From Blastobasis lacticolella (taxonomy: Eukaryota; Arthropoda; Insecta; Lepidoptera; Blastobasidae), in NCBI GenBank assembly GCA_905147135.1, contig LR990042.1, forward strand, positions 16,669,545 to 16,733,544: DNA of 64,000 bases, read 5' to 3'. A model generated the notes under the pieces. The model was not told the origin of the DNA, ran no database searches, and was given only the letters and a program-made list of their open reading frames with translations. A program made the translations under genes and the position numbers. Shown here in pieces: positions 1-12,800 of this stretch. Positions within the stretch are counted from its first letter, which is position 1. Every line of letters begins with the position of its first letter.

Positions 1-864
1 TGCGCGCGCGCGCCCGAGCCCCGCGGCAAGCCCGCGTCCGCGTCCGCGCCGCCCTCGCTGGCCGGCAGCGGCACCGTCATGCACCTGCGCCGCCGCCGAC
101 ACAAGACCGTGCACTTCGGGGAGAACCTGCTCATGCAGGTATGCGCCGACCGCGCCCACCTGGCCGCGCTGGGCGCGCGCGTGCCCGACATCTCCTTCTG
201 CCACAAGGCGCACGCGCCCGGCCGCAAAGGCGACCCGCGCTTCTGCTGCGTGGCGCACCACTGCTGCCTGGCCGCCGGCGCGCTCGTGGCGCTCACGGCC
301 AGCGGCCGCCCGCGCCCGCGGCGCCAGCGCAGCGGCGACTCGCACTCCAGCGGCGGCGAGACCGCCGACAAATCGGACGGACCCAATTCTGTGTTCAAGG
401 AGCCTAACAATAAGAGAAAAACTAAACACCATCATCACCACCACCACCACCACCACAAAGTGCACAGCTGCCCTTATCACGACGTCGCTCCCCCGCAACC
501 CGAGCCCGATGAGCCGGACGAGAAGGCGATTGTGCCGAAGAAGACGGTGTCGCCGTACCTGTTCATCCCCAGCAAGCTGGAGCCGAACGTGCAGCAGCTG
601 TTCAGCTTCATCGAGAGCGTGCTGAGCGCGTGGGCGGCGGAGGAGGGCCTCACCAGCACCGGCGAGTACTCCGAGCCCGACGAGCGCATCGTGCGCCGCC
701 GGAAACTCAACAAGTACAAGAAACGCACCGACGTGCTCAACATCAGGCGGATAGTGTATGAGGTCTCCATCCTGCGAGGCACCAAACTACTGGGCAATAT
801 GAGATTTAGACACTATCACCTGGAGAAAACGGCGCAGGCTTGTAACGAGTCTTTTCTCAGAAAG
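1..864 (+). CDS. sif: sif exon 1 of window (N-terminal region, 5' partial)
   Basis: The frame is open from base 1, so the exon or its upstream part continues outside the window. The methionine at 79 is internal. 288 codons are visible, ending in phase 0 at AAG|gtaaga. The product is rich in Ala, Pro and Arg, carries a run of ten histidines (427-456), and ends with a basic segment ([14 protein letters not shown]) followed by a well-ordered stretch ending in SFLRK. A possible internal donor at 138 (ATGCAG|gtatgc) is in frame but reading through it is supported by the continuous coding-like sequence. No catalytic domain lies in this part. The insect family carries a long N-terminal extension before the first PH domain, and this fits it. 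Confidence 0.9.
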
Positions 865-3800
865 GTAAGACTTCATTTAATTTGCAATTCTTTGTTTGCA
901 AAAAAGCATCCAGTAGAGACAATCTCCTCCTAAAGAACTTCTAAAGTTCTAAACTACAATAAAGTGAATGATGAGCACTCTCTATACATTAACGTAAATA
1001 GCTAGACGATAGCTTGCGTTTTGACCTTATTTTAGTTTCCGCCTTGGGAAGCTGCAATTTCCTTTTCTGCTAATGAGGCCTTTTATTTTCCTTTCTCCAT
1101 TTGAGTAGGGAGAGAAAAAATAAAATAGCAAATACATTTTGGTGTTTTGTTTCCATAGTGCCTAACGCACACTTTGATTAATTAACATTTAAGAGTAGAA
1201 GTCGTCGCTTTGTACTCGCGGAACAATCTCGCTTATACCGAAACGTAAAAATAAATATGTAAGTACTTCTTCGTTTATTTTTTTGATAAATGTGTTTTTT
1301 CTCATAAGACTTGAAGGAGTAAGTGGTAAAAGTTCCGTCAAAGAAATGTAAAGTACCAACCTACTTTTCTACTTATTTACTGTTTGTTGCCTTGAATGTG
1401 AAAGCTCCGAATCCGATTGTTCTTACACGAGGAAATCTGTGAGAAAGTTGTTAATTTCAACTTTATGGTAGCTACATATTTCAACCAGGTCGCGCAAATA
1501 AGAAAACGAACACGGTATTTACGGTGCTTGGCAAATAATAAGATGAAAACTTTTGATTTTCTGAATTTATTTCATTGTAGTCTACAAGAGTTGATTGCGA
1601 TTGCTTTTCTGACCAAACCGACATCAAAAACTGACATAGTATCTTGTAGCTAGATGCAATTATGAAGGCTATAACTTCGACGCAGTCCCAATTTTTTACG
1701 AGCACGCCGCTACCCAACGACGCCAACAGCATTTCATAGTGTTGCATAAAAATGCATTACTTACCTACTGGCCGAGTCTTTACAATCCGGCGAGGCGTGG
1801 CGTGTCGCAGACAGCTCCGCGCCAACAACTTTGCCAGCGGAGGAGCGGAGCGGAACTATTTTATTACAGCACCAGTGGTGCCAAAAAGCGTTTAATATTA
1901 AATTCAATTGAAAGTTTTAATGCAGCTAACGACGCTGGCTTTCAATACCTACACCGTCAGAGGAGTTTTACTCGCTACCTGGCGTCGCACGGATTGCAAG
2001 CTCCGTAAACACGCCTTTTGGCCATAGCGTTTTATTACACAGCTAGTTCTGTTGACGCTTTCGCTTGCAAGTGAATAAGCGTTTTATTGTCAAGATGGCA
2101 GAATTAATTTCACAAAATCACAATGTGATTCGTTTCAAAGTTGTGAGTGATAACAAGACGGGCATTTTCAAAGGCTATTAATACTTAATTTAAGCAGTAA
2201 CTGGGATCTATACACAGGTACCGGTAGCAAATTTGAACGGTAACAATAAACAACATTTAAACCGGCGTAACATTAATAAAGCCGAGTTAAACAACAGGTA
2301 TAACGTGGAATATTACCCACTCACGGGTATCTACTTTGAGTCTCGTAAATAACTGAAGAGTTGTTTCAACTCGTTCCATTATTCATGTGGATGCAATTAC
2401 AATGCCATTCAATGTATCTATTGTGATTCGGTTTTAATTGCAGACCGGAAAATGTCGGTCGGCTGAATTCGTATTGCGATGTGACGATTGCATGACACTA
2501 TTGGATATTATGGAGCCGGGCCTAGACATTTACACATTTACAACACGTTTACCAAATATTTTTGGATCAGTTTTTGCTAAGATAACGGACATAATATACG
2601 ACATTTTATTATTTATGTTCTTTATCTATTTATCACATCTGCTTCGTCGGCCATCACTTAGGAACAATGATCATATGAAATATAATAGAAAAATACTCAG
2701 TGACCGTAGTAACAGGAACTCCGGGCTGAAAAAAGAACTCGTCAGGTTCGTATATAGCGTAACATCGAACAAAACAGGTAAAGAGTGTGGAAGTCGTCTA
2801 AATATTTATGGTTTACGCCCTTTGTTGTGAGCCGAAAAACAGACACAAAGTATTTGTACAAAATCTGAAATATTTTTACAGATATTTACAAATATCACGT
2901 AATTTTTGCGCATGTTCGTAGATATCTTAACACATATATGGGCTCGGCAATAGAGTTCGAGTTTGGAAAATGATAGATTATCTATTTTATGTCAGTCTCT
3001 ACTTCTCGTCCATTACTCATTGCGAAGGAGTGGATTTCCTACCCTGAGTCTCTTATTTTCTAGTTGATATATTATCTAAGTTGATATATTGTCTAAGTTG
3101 ATATATTGTCTTATTATCTTAATGAATTGGGATAAGGGCAGGTAGATGATGATATTATCTTTGTGTCTTCTATTATATAATTAAAGTCGCTTTCCGCATC
3201 TGTCTGTCTGTATATATTTCCGCTAACTCCTCCCAAACCAAGCCACGGATTTTGCCAGCTAGTTAAACCAAGCCGAATAAGAAAATATACCACAATAGCC
3301 GACTACAACATTAACAATATGTAAAGTACGATTACTTGTGATAAATAACTGTAGGGCTTACATCTACTGTCAGAACCAGATGAGAAATTATTTCAGCAAA
3401 GCAACACACAGATTGTATCCTATTCATGATAAGACGCATTAACTTTATTGGGAAAGACAGCAACAGGTGCTAATATTATACCGTTCGAAGTATTATAACA
3501 ACTATATATAACTATAGCACTGTTTCTTTAAATCTATTTTTTTTTGTTACATCTGAAATCAACAGCATAGTTACAAACATGTTTAGCTAAACATCATTAC
3601 GGGGCTCAATGGTAGGAGGAGTTGAATTAAAAAACAATTGATATTAATCTACCCACCGAAAAAAATATAAATAATAGTGGTTGCATGGAGCACATAGAGA
3701 TGATGCGTGTGTGTTTCAAGTTAACTCAAACTTGTTGTCAGCTATATATAAGCTCCCTAATATAATTCTTATCGTGTAGCAGTTAGTGCTCTCTAGTATA

Positions 3801-6800
3801 ACTATTTACTTTATGGTACCCAATGACCTTAAAAGCAAAATGGCAGCCGCGTACAGGTGATGTTATTATATTCTTGAAGGAGCTTGTGGTATATATATTT
3901 CTGCGGTGAAAGCCGCCGCGACGTCGAGTGCCATCGAGCCGAGTGCGCGCCGCCGCATGCGGCAAAGCAACCTCTTTACCTGCCCCTGCCTATAGTAGGG
4001 GGCAAAAGCGCAAAGACAACACAGATATGGTACACCTATAGACGACAGCTCAGGGAAGAAGTAGCCCTGAGGCCATATTTCTGAACCGCTCGAATCGAGT
4101 CGAACCGATTTAAATTTTAATTTCAGAATTAATAATTCAATATTTCCATGCATGACACTTATTATCTCCGCTCTCGGTGTTGCCAATGTAATTTAAAAAT
4201 AATGAGATTTTCATGCCAAAAATCAAAATTGAAAACCGATCGACTTAAGCCGAGCGGTTCCAAAATAGATTATTTTCCATAACCTAACTAACAGAAAAAG
4301 GCGGACAACCTCCGACCAATATTTCAAAAACTAAAATATTTTCTAAAGAACTGAACCGATTATGATGAAACAAACCTAAAAGCCATCTCGATTAAACTGG
4401 CTTTCATATAAAAATAATCGCATCCAAATTGGTCCATCCGTTCCGGCGCTACGATGCCACAGACAAACACACAGATTGACAGATGCACACATCAAACTTG
4501 TAACACTCTTCGGAGTTAAAAGTTTAATATAGAATAAAATAACAGTTTGATTGCTCGTTAACCTCCGTCTGTAATGAAAGCTTATAAAAATCAATAAAAG
4601 GACATTGAAGAGCTTTTGTTATTGTAGTATAGACTCTGTTACGCTATAGACTGAGTCTGTGTGACGCAACGTAGGTAGACCTCCTATTAAGTGGACCGTC
4701 GACCTGGTAAAGGTCTCAGATAGCAGCTGGATGCGAAAGGCAAAAGACCGGCCTTTGTGGAGATCTCCGGAAGGCCTTCCGACTGATATGATGACAGATT
4801 CTGTTGAAGTCAACCTAATAACAATCATTCGTCTTAAATATAAACCTTCACCGTGGAAGCTTCGCGAAAAAAATAAGAATATGGAAATTTATTGCCACAA
4901 GACACCACTACACGACAAAAAATAAACAAAGTTTTGAGTTATTCACATTAGTTAAACACTAACCAATGCTCTAACCGTGAGGGAAAACATCCTAATGAAA
5001 GCTGCATATTCAGGCTACTGAATGTGTAACCATAATTCAATCTGGTCAGGCGGTAGCAGAGTCACGGAAGTCATATAGCAATCGATCCACTGTAATTACC
5101 TGATCTGCCAAATATTGGGTCATGGGCATGGCGGTCCCCGGTCCCTCGTGCGCGAGAGGACAACCTCGTCGTTTTCACATTTTTACATTCACATTAACAT
5201 CAAGATAATCGAATCAGATTTACACTTATTTATTATACTTCTTCTTCTTCCTTGCACTATCTCACGTTATGTGGGGTCGGCTCTCCTAATTTGTCTGCGC
5301 CCATAAATTAGGAGAAATTTGTGTGGTTTTAATTTATTTATTTAATTTATTATACTTATGTATTGAAAATTGTGCCTGACAAGCCAGCTGCCGGGGCTCG
5401 TACAGATGTGCTAAGTATTATACCTCCGTCGCGGATCTGTGAAAACTGTATGTGTGTATATAACGACATATACGAAAAATGGTTCACGAACAGTTGTATT
5501 GAATAAATAATATTATCCATACTTCGTTCAGTCAGACTTATTTTAACATAGATGAGCGATAAAAAGGATTTTATGTTATTTAACTCCTAAAGGAGGGAGT
5601 TGACATTTTTATATCATTTGGTAGGCTTTTAAACTTTGTAACGTGAAATTTTGGTCTTAAGGCTACAATACCATTAATGTTTTAAAAAGTGAGGTGATGA
5701 AATAATTGATTATGTTTGTAAGAGCATCTCCACCCTTGAGAATCCATATTTGAAATTAGAAACTGAACGTTTTTGCGTAGCAAAAGGACGAAATCCAGTC
5801 TTCTTGGAAAATCTATCTCTCAGCTAAAATACGGCGGAAGACTGTTATGAAATTTCAGAACAATTATGGCATTATTCAACTTCTAGTTAAAAACACATTA
5901 AAGCCTTGTTTTTAACAATCCTGTATAAGTAACCCTGTTTGACTATCTGTATTTTACGTTTTCACATTACTTTAGACGCATTGCACCAGAAACAGAAATG
6001 ACCATACACGCAAATGACCGTATATTAAATACGCAATATACCAGATACATATATAAGCCCAGAATTCGGCATGCATCATGGTCACGGGACGACATATAAA
6101 ATAAACCCGTAAACTATATTTTTAAATGTGTGATAATAACCGCGCAAGTTTATAAAGGTACGTGAATTATTTCATTGATATTTAAATTATAGTACCCTAC
6201 GTTTGTCCCCATACTTACTAGAAAACCAATTTCATCAATATTTAAGTTATGAGTACCTACGTTTCCATACTTCCCAGAAAACGAAACGAGCACAATTTTA
6301 TCACTAGGTACTAATTAATGCGGCACACTTGCAAATATGATAAATTCCCTCCTGAAACTTCAACGAGTAAGCGACAGTAACGACGAACCATCTAGGAGCG
6401 ATCGTAAACCTAGAGAGACGACAAATTAAATATAACTTTGCATGTCGCTTACATTACATCTTGCATAATTAAAATGCAATTTGAGGACATTCGTTTAAAA
6501 ACGTTATTTTTGTCGCAGCAGACGTAATTTCGTGCTACGGGATTAGGGGAGAAATGTAGTAAGCGATAAACAAATTCAGTTACGCTCCGTGGAACACGTT
6601 TTTCCTTGCTTTCACGGATTTGAGCGAACCTTAATTCGAGCGCCGGCCTGCCCCAAATAGCTCGACTGGAGTAAATCTTGAAGACGACAAACTTACAAAA
6701 GTAATTTAAAGTATTTGTAAATGTATTTACGTTGTTACAAACTTTGTTTGTCAGTATATGGTCCACTTTTGTGACGGATGGTATGTAGATGAGTTTCTAT

Positions 6801-9800
6801 AGGGTTGATGTTGAAAGTTATTATAACGTAATAGCTTAATCTAGGTCTAAAGCTTGCCTATCGTAATCAATTCAAGTTTATGTAATATCATTACATAAAG
6901 CCTTCACTAGGCGATATCGACGTGCCGTGTTTTAGTTGACTTCATTATTACACGAACTTCGAACGATATATAAAAAGGTAAGGTTAAAGTTCTATAGTTT
7001 TTAATGCAATAAACTATTTTTTATTGCATTAAAAATGCTTTAAAAGCTCGACGCGAACACTCACCGACACGATGCACTGAAAACGGAAATTCCAATTTAA
7101 TCGACGCAGCCAAGTGTGTATTACATGTGGGGAATGTATCTATTCTATACGAATTGGAGCATGGCATCTCCAGATTCTTGGCCGTAATATCCTCCTTGGC
7201 TCACCAAGTACAAAGTCTTTTAATCAACGGGCTTCCTTTGTCACATACCTCTATCAATACGGGATATATTTAACTATACGTATCTTCCTACGTTTAAGAG
7301 CTTTTGTTCGCTGTATCTTGAGGTAGACAATGTACGTACAATGCGTACTTATGTGCCTTTTTGAAGCATCTGTATCCAGTTTCCTACGTTTATGTCGGTC
7401 ACTTCAGTCGCTTGTAAGTGGATTACACTTTATAATTATTGTGTCTACATTGCCATCTATTCCTAATCTAAAAATCATGGTTTTAGGATGTGGATTTCTT
7501 ATTAATGAAATGTAATGTGTTTCTGATCACAGTTATTCCGATTCTGATAATATTCTGAACAGTTATTCCAATCTCGATAATTTTACTAAGCTTCATAGAC
7601 CTACCGCTGTCTTCCGTTTTGCTACGATTTCCCGTAGCCTGTGCTACGTTGGTTGTCGAGTAATTAGCTACGTGCTTCGTAGTCTTACCGAATTACTCTT
7701 GAAGTGTATCTCATTATTATCGTCAGGCTGTGTCGGCTCTTTTATACTTTCTTCTTCTTTACTTTGCCACATTATTATGTAATCGATATTTTTGTTAGGT
7801 AATAAATAGATTACAAGCCGTTCCCCGCGGTTTCACCCGCACGTAGTTCGGATCGGTTCGGATCAAAGAACATTTGACACTCGGAAATAATGTTGCTTAG
7901 CTTCGGGTTCAGTAGTTTCGGAGGTTATCCCCAACACACAATAAAACTTTAAACTTACAAACACACAATAATTATTTTCCTCTTTATAATTTAAGTGTGG
8001 ACAATAGTAAATATAATTGAGTTTCTTGTCCACGGAGATCCCAGACAGTTTGTCATCGTCTTTGTCATACGAACGACAAAAATACGCTCATTTATTACAC
8101 AGCTTCATAAAGTATCCAGGCGTACACTCATTTATCACATAGGACATCCTTAAACGAAGGGGGTTGATGATATATACTACTATTGCCGGACCCCACATTG
8201 CCAAATCGAATAATAGATATGATGGCCACTACGGAATATGTCACAACAAAATATGAAAATAACCTTCGATGGTCGTCACCATAATTCCGCTCCAATGACT
8301 TGACCAAATATGCTTGATCAAGCCGAATTTATCGTTTTTGGGGAGAAATATTCCGTCAAGTGGCATATCCTTCTAAAATTTCTCCCCACATGGTCAGTTT
8401 GGCTTGATAAAGTTTAAAAATGTATGTTTTATTTTTGTACAATAAAGATTAAATCACTAAATCAATCAATGCTTTTTAATCGTGCCACGAGATTGACGTC
8501 ACAATTAAAGATATACTAAACCCAGTTTTAATTGAATTGAATTATTGACATTGTTTATGGTAAATTGAATTAATGTACCTACCTACCCATCTACTAAAAA
8601 TATGGAATTGTTTAAATTCTGATTATATGATCATTTATTTTATTTTCTATTCCCTAAGCAAAAATGTATCAAATTACGTACCTACCTAATAAAAAAAAAC
8701 TTGTCGTCATACCTATTGTAGGTACTATCCTCCCTATCCCTGTGTCGTGTTTCCTCATTACTCAGGGTCGAGACCTGACTTAAGCACTTTCTCGATGACA
8801 ACGGACGTAATTTGTTCTAATACCTACGTTACTCGTATAAGCTCGTATGTCGCTGTAAGCGTACAATATACTAGTGCGTATTCTTTTTTCATTTTATTAA
8901 ATACTAGCGACCCTCCCCGGCATCGCACGGGTGTCCTCGGGTTTCCTCTATTATAATATACATGTATTGTATAACTTTCCGGAAGAAATTCTCTAAATTA
9001 TAGGGAAAACATCATCAAAGTCAGTTGCGTGGTTAAGGAGGAGTTAATGACAGACAGATTGACGCGAAAGCGACTTTATATTTATACTAGGTAAGGATGT
9101 AAAAGTTCTGTAGCGTTTTCTGTTGTGTATTTTAAATAGCAACCAAACCACCTAAATAGCATGTTGTTTGTGGCAACCCCCACTAACGTGGAGGAGGATT
9201 ACGTCCAGCAATGGACTGTTGTGATATGACGTGCGTTGGTAAAGGGTACAGGGTTAAATAGTACCTACATAATTATCACCTTAGCGTCTGTCCCGGCTTC
9301 TGCCGCTTAAAAAGTATCTACGTATCTACAGAACCGTTCTCTCCCACCAGATATCGGACGATGATCGCATGTCGCTGACGACGGCGGTGTCTGACGAGGA
9401 GGACCCTGCCGAGAGCGCGATGAACTCACCTTACAAAGGCAAGCAGACCGGCGCCGCGGCCGCATCCTTCAACTGCACTGGGGCTGTGAGGAAGGCCGGG
9501 TAAGTCAATACTAACCGTGGTAACAAACCCGATAATATGTGTAGTGAAAGTGTAGTGAATAACCACGAAAGTCTTAAAACCTATAATCAATGAGATTGGT
9601 TATCTCCCTCACTGTTTTTACTAGCTAATTTAGCCAGGTATTGGGCCATGACATGCCGTTGGAGATTATATCTGTAATGTTACAAAAATACAGCTATTTT
9701 CATCCGTGTGCCTATTAATTTTGGGTCTGTTTGCAATAAGCTTCGCAATGGAATGCTTGGTGGCAGTTTTGACTGTACATGTACGAAGTGTACTACAGCG

Positions 9801-12800
9801 GAGCAAATAGAGCGTCTTAAAGAAACCTTATCATCAAAGAAGCCCCTTTACGTCAAAAGGCCACAAGAGTCTGTTCTCTTCATCAAAAGCCCGTATTAAC
9901 CTTCTGCTACTCGATAATAGCCCTTCTAAAACAGGAGTGGTTTCCCTAAACTCCGCTCACACTTAAGTACAGAGAAACAGTCCAAACAGAGACCTCAACA
10001 AATCTCTGTTCGATACAGATCCATGACAGGTTTGTCTCTAAAATATTAACGCCTCGCGTGATGCCCATGAGTAAAGGGATTGATACTTTACCACTCTACC
10101 GCAACACTATTTCCTTCGTAACCAAAATTCTGAGGTAACACGCGTCAGAACTATGATTTCCTACTAGCTTTGTTGTCAGGATCTATTATTTATTTACAGT
10201 AAGGACAAATCCCTCGGTTATAAGCTGTAATCCCTTTCCACGGTGTTTTACTCATGCATGGATTTGGATGCTATAAGAACGCCGAATTTCTCTAATGGAA
10301 TATTTTTTCCGTCAACCAAAAGAAGCACACGTAAATAGTGAAGGAAAACAGAGACTGTATTTTTGGAATCGAATTTAGACATTGCTTCAATATCGTCTCT
10401 AACCTATCATATATTATGTAGGGCTACCTTACCAATAAAAAACGCCGTCACAGTTTTAATAAGCAAAAATTTTCATTATAATGGGTAAACCTATACCGCT
10501 CTAAAGTATACTCGAAAATTTCGATTTTCAGATTGCTTGCAAACTTTTAAAACTGTAATTAAAAAAGTTATGTGGCTGTGACTGACAAGATCTCTTATCT
10601 TTTTACCTTCCGAACTCGAATCGTCGGATGTAATTTCATTTGTATAAATATACGCCATGTTTTCGAGCGGGAATGAATGCTGCCGCGCCGTATTCAGTAA
10701 TATTCATAGCTCTCCATTGAACAGCCATTGGGAGTACACTCAGCTGCGCTTCACGCGCTCATGGAGACAAACAAAAAGTGTAATGAAAATCCTGCCTCTG
10801 AAGGTTTTAAAATAAATGTGACAAGAGAGGTAGAAAAAAGGCAATGTCGTACGTCTGACGAGTTTCTATTAGGCAAGCCTACGGCGTCTTTTATGCTCCT
10901 GGAGGCTACAATTTCCTTCCATGAATCTCAAATGACCGGGGGGAAATCTTAGCCGTGACCCATTCAACGTGGTTGTAAAGTACGCAAAGATCGGCTAGTG
11001 CCGCTTCGAAGGATCGCTGAATGATGGTTGCTTTTCATCAACATTGTGTAGAACAGGTAATGGAACTTACATCGTGCGACATTTTGAATTGAATATGTCT
11101 ATGGAAAGTCATCCCTCCGTGTTCGTTCAAATAGCATTTCACTGAATTGAGCTCCAACGTCGATTGTCGATAAAATGACCCATTAAGTATTTTCGTAACG
11201 ATTATCGCTTAGCAGTAGCAATTAGTAGAAAATGGCAATGTGATTTATCTGGGTCTGACATTACGACTCGGTTATCCCAACTATGAACCGCGAGGGTAAG
11301 CGTTTAACTTTTAATAACTTCACCGAAATTTTCGCGTCGACTATTCCGTACTATTTGGGTCCGTGATTTATGCTGTACACTCTTAAAATATTGTGACATT
11401 AATTTCTGCGCAGATATCGTCATTAATTATAATGCTTGCTTATTTTGTACCGGCAGTGCCACTGACTTCATGAATAATAATATCTGAATATATCATGGAA
11501 ATATTTACCTCTTATCTTTCGGCCGAGTGGTATACGTGGCAAAAGTTCGCAGAAAACTAATTTATCATCTTATTCATAATATCTTCTTATATCTCGCTGG
11601 TTCTTTTTATAATACACGATGTCAGCTGCCAAGTAACTTTTACCGAAAATGTCCGCAACATGAAATTATCTCAAAAGTTTGCGATAGATTCATAATATAC
11701 AATGGGAGCGAGTAATTATTAATTTAAAATATATAGTTAGTATATCTAAATATAGAATAGATAATAGCGACTTCGAATCTATATCTTTACTAATATTACA
11801 AAAAGAAAAGGTTTGATTGCATATATTTTTGTAATGAATAAATAAAAAAACTGCTTAACCCATTTTAAAAATTGTTTGATCGATAGAAAGCTACATTAAC
11901 AGCGAGTAGCATAGTCAATAACAGTTTTTATTTTATTTGGTTTCCACGGGAATGGGGCCGAAACGTAGTAAAAAAGCTAATATCAATACTTATAATTTTT
12001 TAATCACTGTGTGTTATTCTAGGAGGTATATATTAGAATATTGATTCGTTTTGATAATATTCTCTTCTGTTTTACGCGATGCCCAGACTTTTTAAAGACA
12101 AATGTCACCTTATGTGAATATGTTAACCGTAAGTATCAAAACGTTGGAATTAAAACTGCGATTAATGCATCGAAAGAGTTTCTTTTGTCGTAATGATTAG
12201 TTTTTTTACGAAAATAAATTAGACGTTATTTTTACGCGACATACCTATTTTGTTTAATATGTTGCATTAATTTTAATGCAAACATGTGGCTGTGACAGGT
12301 GTTGTATTCGATCAACTACGCCATTGTAGTAATAAATTAATTAATATAACGGCATTAAATTTTCCACTTCAATTTTATAGGAAAGGCACAACCTACACAC
12401 CTTAATTTGACGTGGTATTAAATATCGTTGCACACAGATTCCTGAGCGTGAAAAAGTGGCTGCTACGCAAGAAACACCAGATCGAGTTGGCTCGTAAGCG
12501 CGGCTGGAAAGGCTACTGGGTCTGCCTGAAGGGCACCACTCTCCTCTTCTACCCGTGCGATTCTCGAGAAGGACGCTCCGTAGAAGCCGCACCGAAGCAC
12601 CTCATAATCGTCGACGGAGCCATCATGCAGCCAATACCAGAGCATCCCAAGCGCGATTACATATTCTGCCTCAGCACTGCGTTCGGCGACGCCTACTTGT
12701 TCCAAGCACCTTGCCAAGTACGTACTTTAAAAATTTAAATACATGCGCCTGTATTTAAGTATCTCGGAAACATAACAGCTACTACAGAATAACTTTTTCC

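Larger units (their letters stand above)
865..9350. other. sif intron 1 (8.5 kb), AT-rich with repeat debris
   Basis: Donor gtaaga at 865 and acceptor cccaccag ending at 9350. It contains a 17-bp tandem repeat (3061-3110), a dispersed repeat (4391-4515), a LINE/SINE 3' tail (4929-5046), a dispersed-repeat fragment near 8900-9090 and a LINE-type tail fragment (9175-9245). An open frame behind a good acceptor at 2444 is discussed as a possible alternative terminal exon. The rest holds nothing I can assign. Confidence 0.8.

Noticed and set aside
477..797. 106-codon frame on the - strand over sif exon 1
   Set aside because: Shadow of the GC-rich sense frame. The sense strand has the splice sites and the family-like sequence.
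6449..6766. 105-codon - strand frame in intron 1
   Set aside because: No recognisable domain, AT-rich, no splice or start context.
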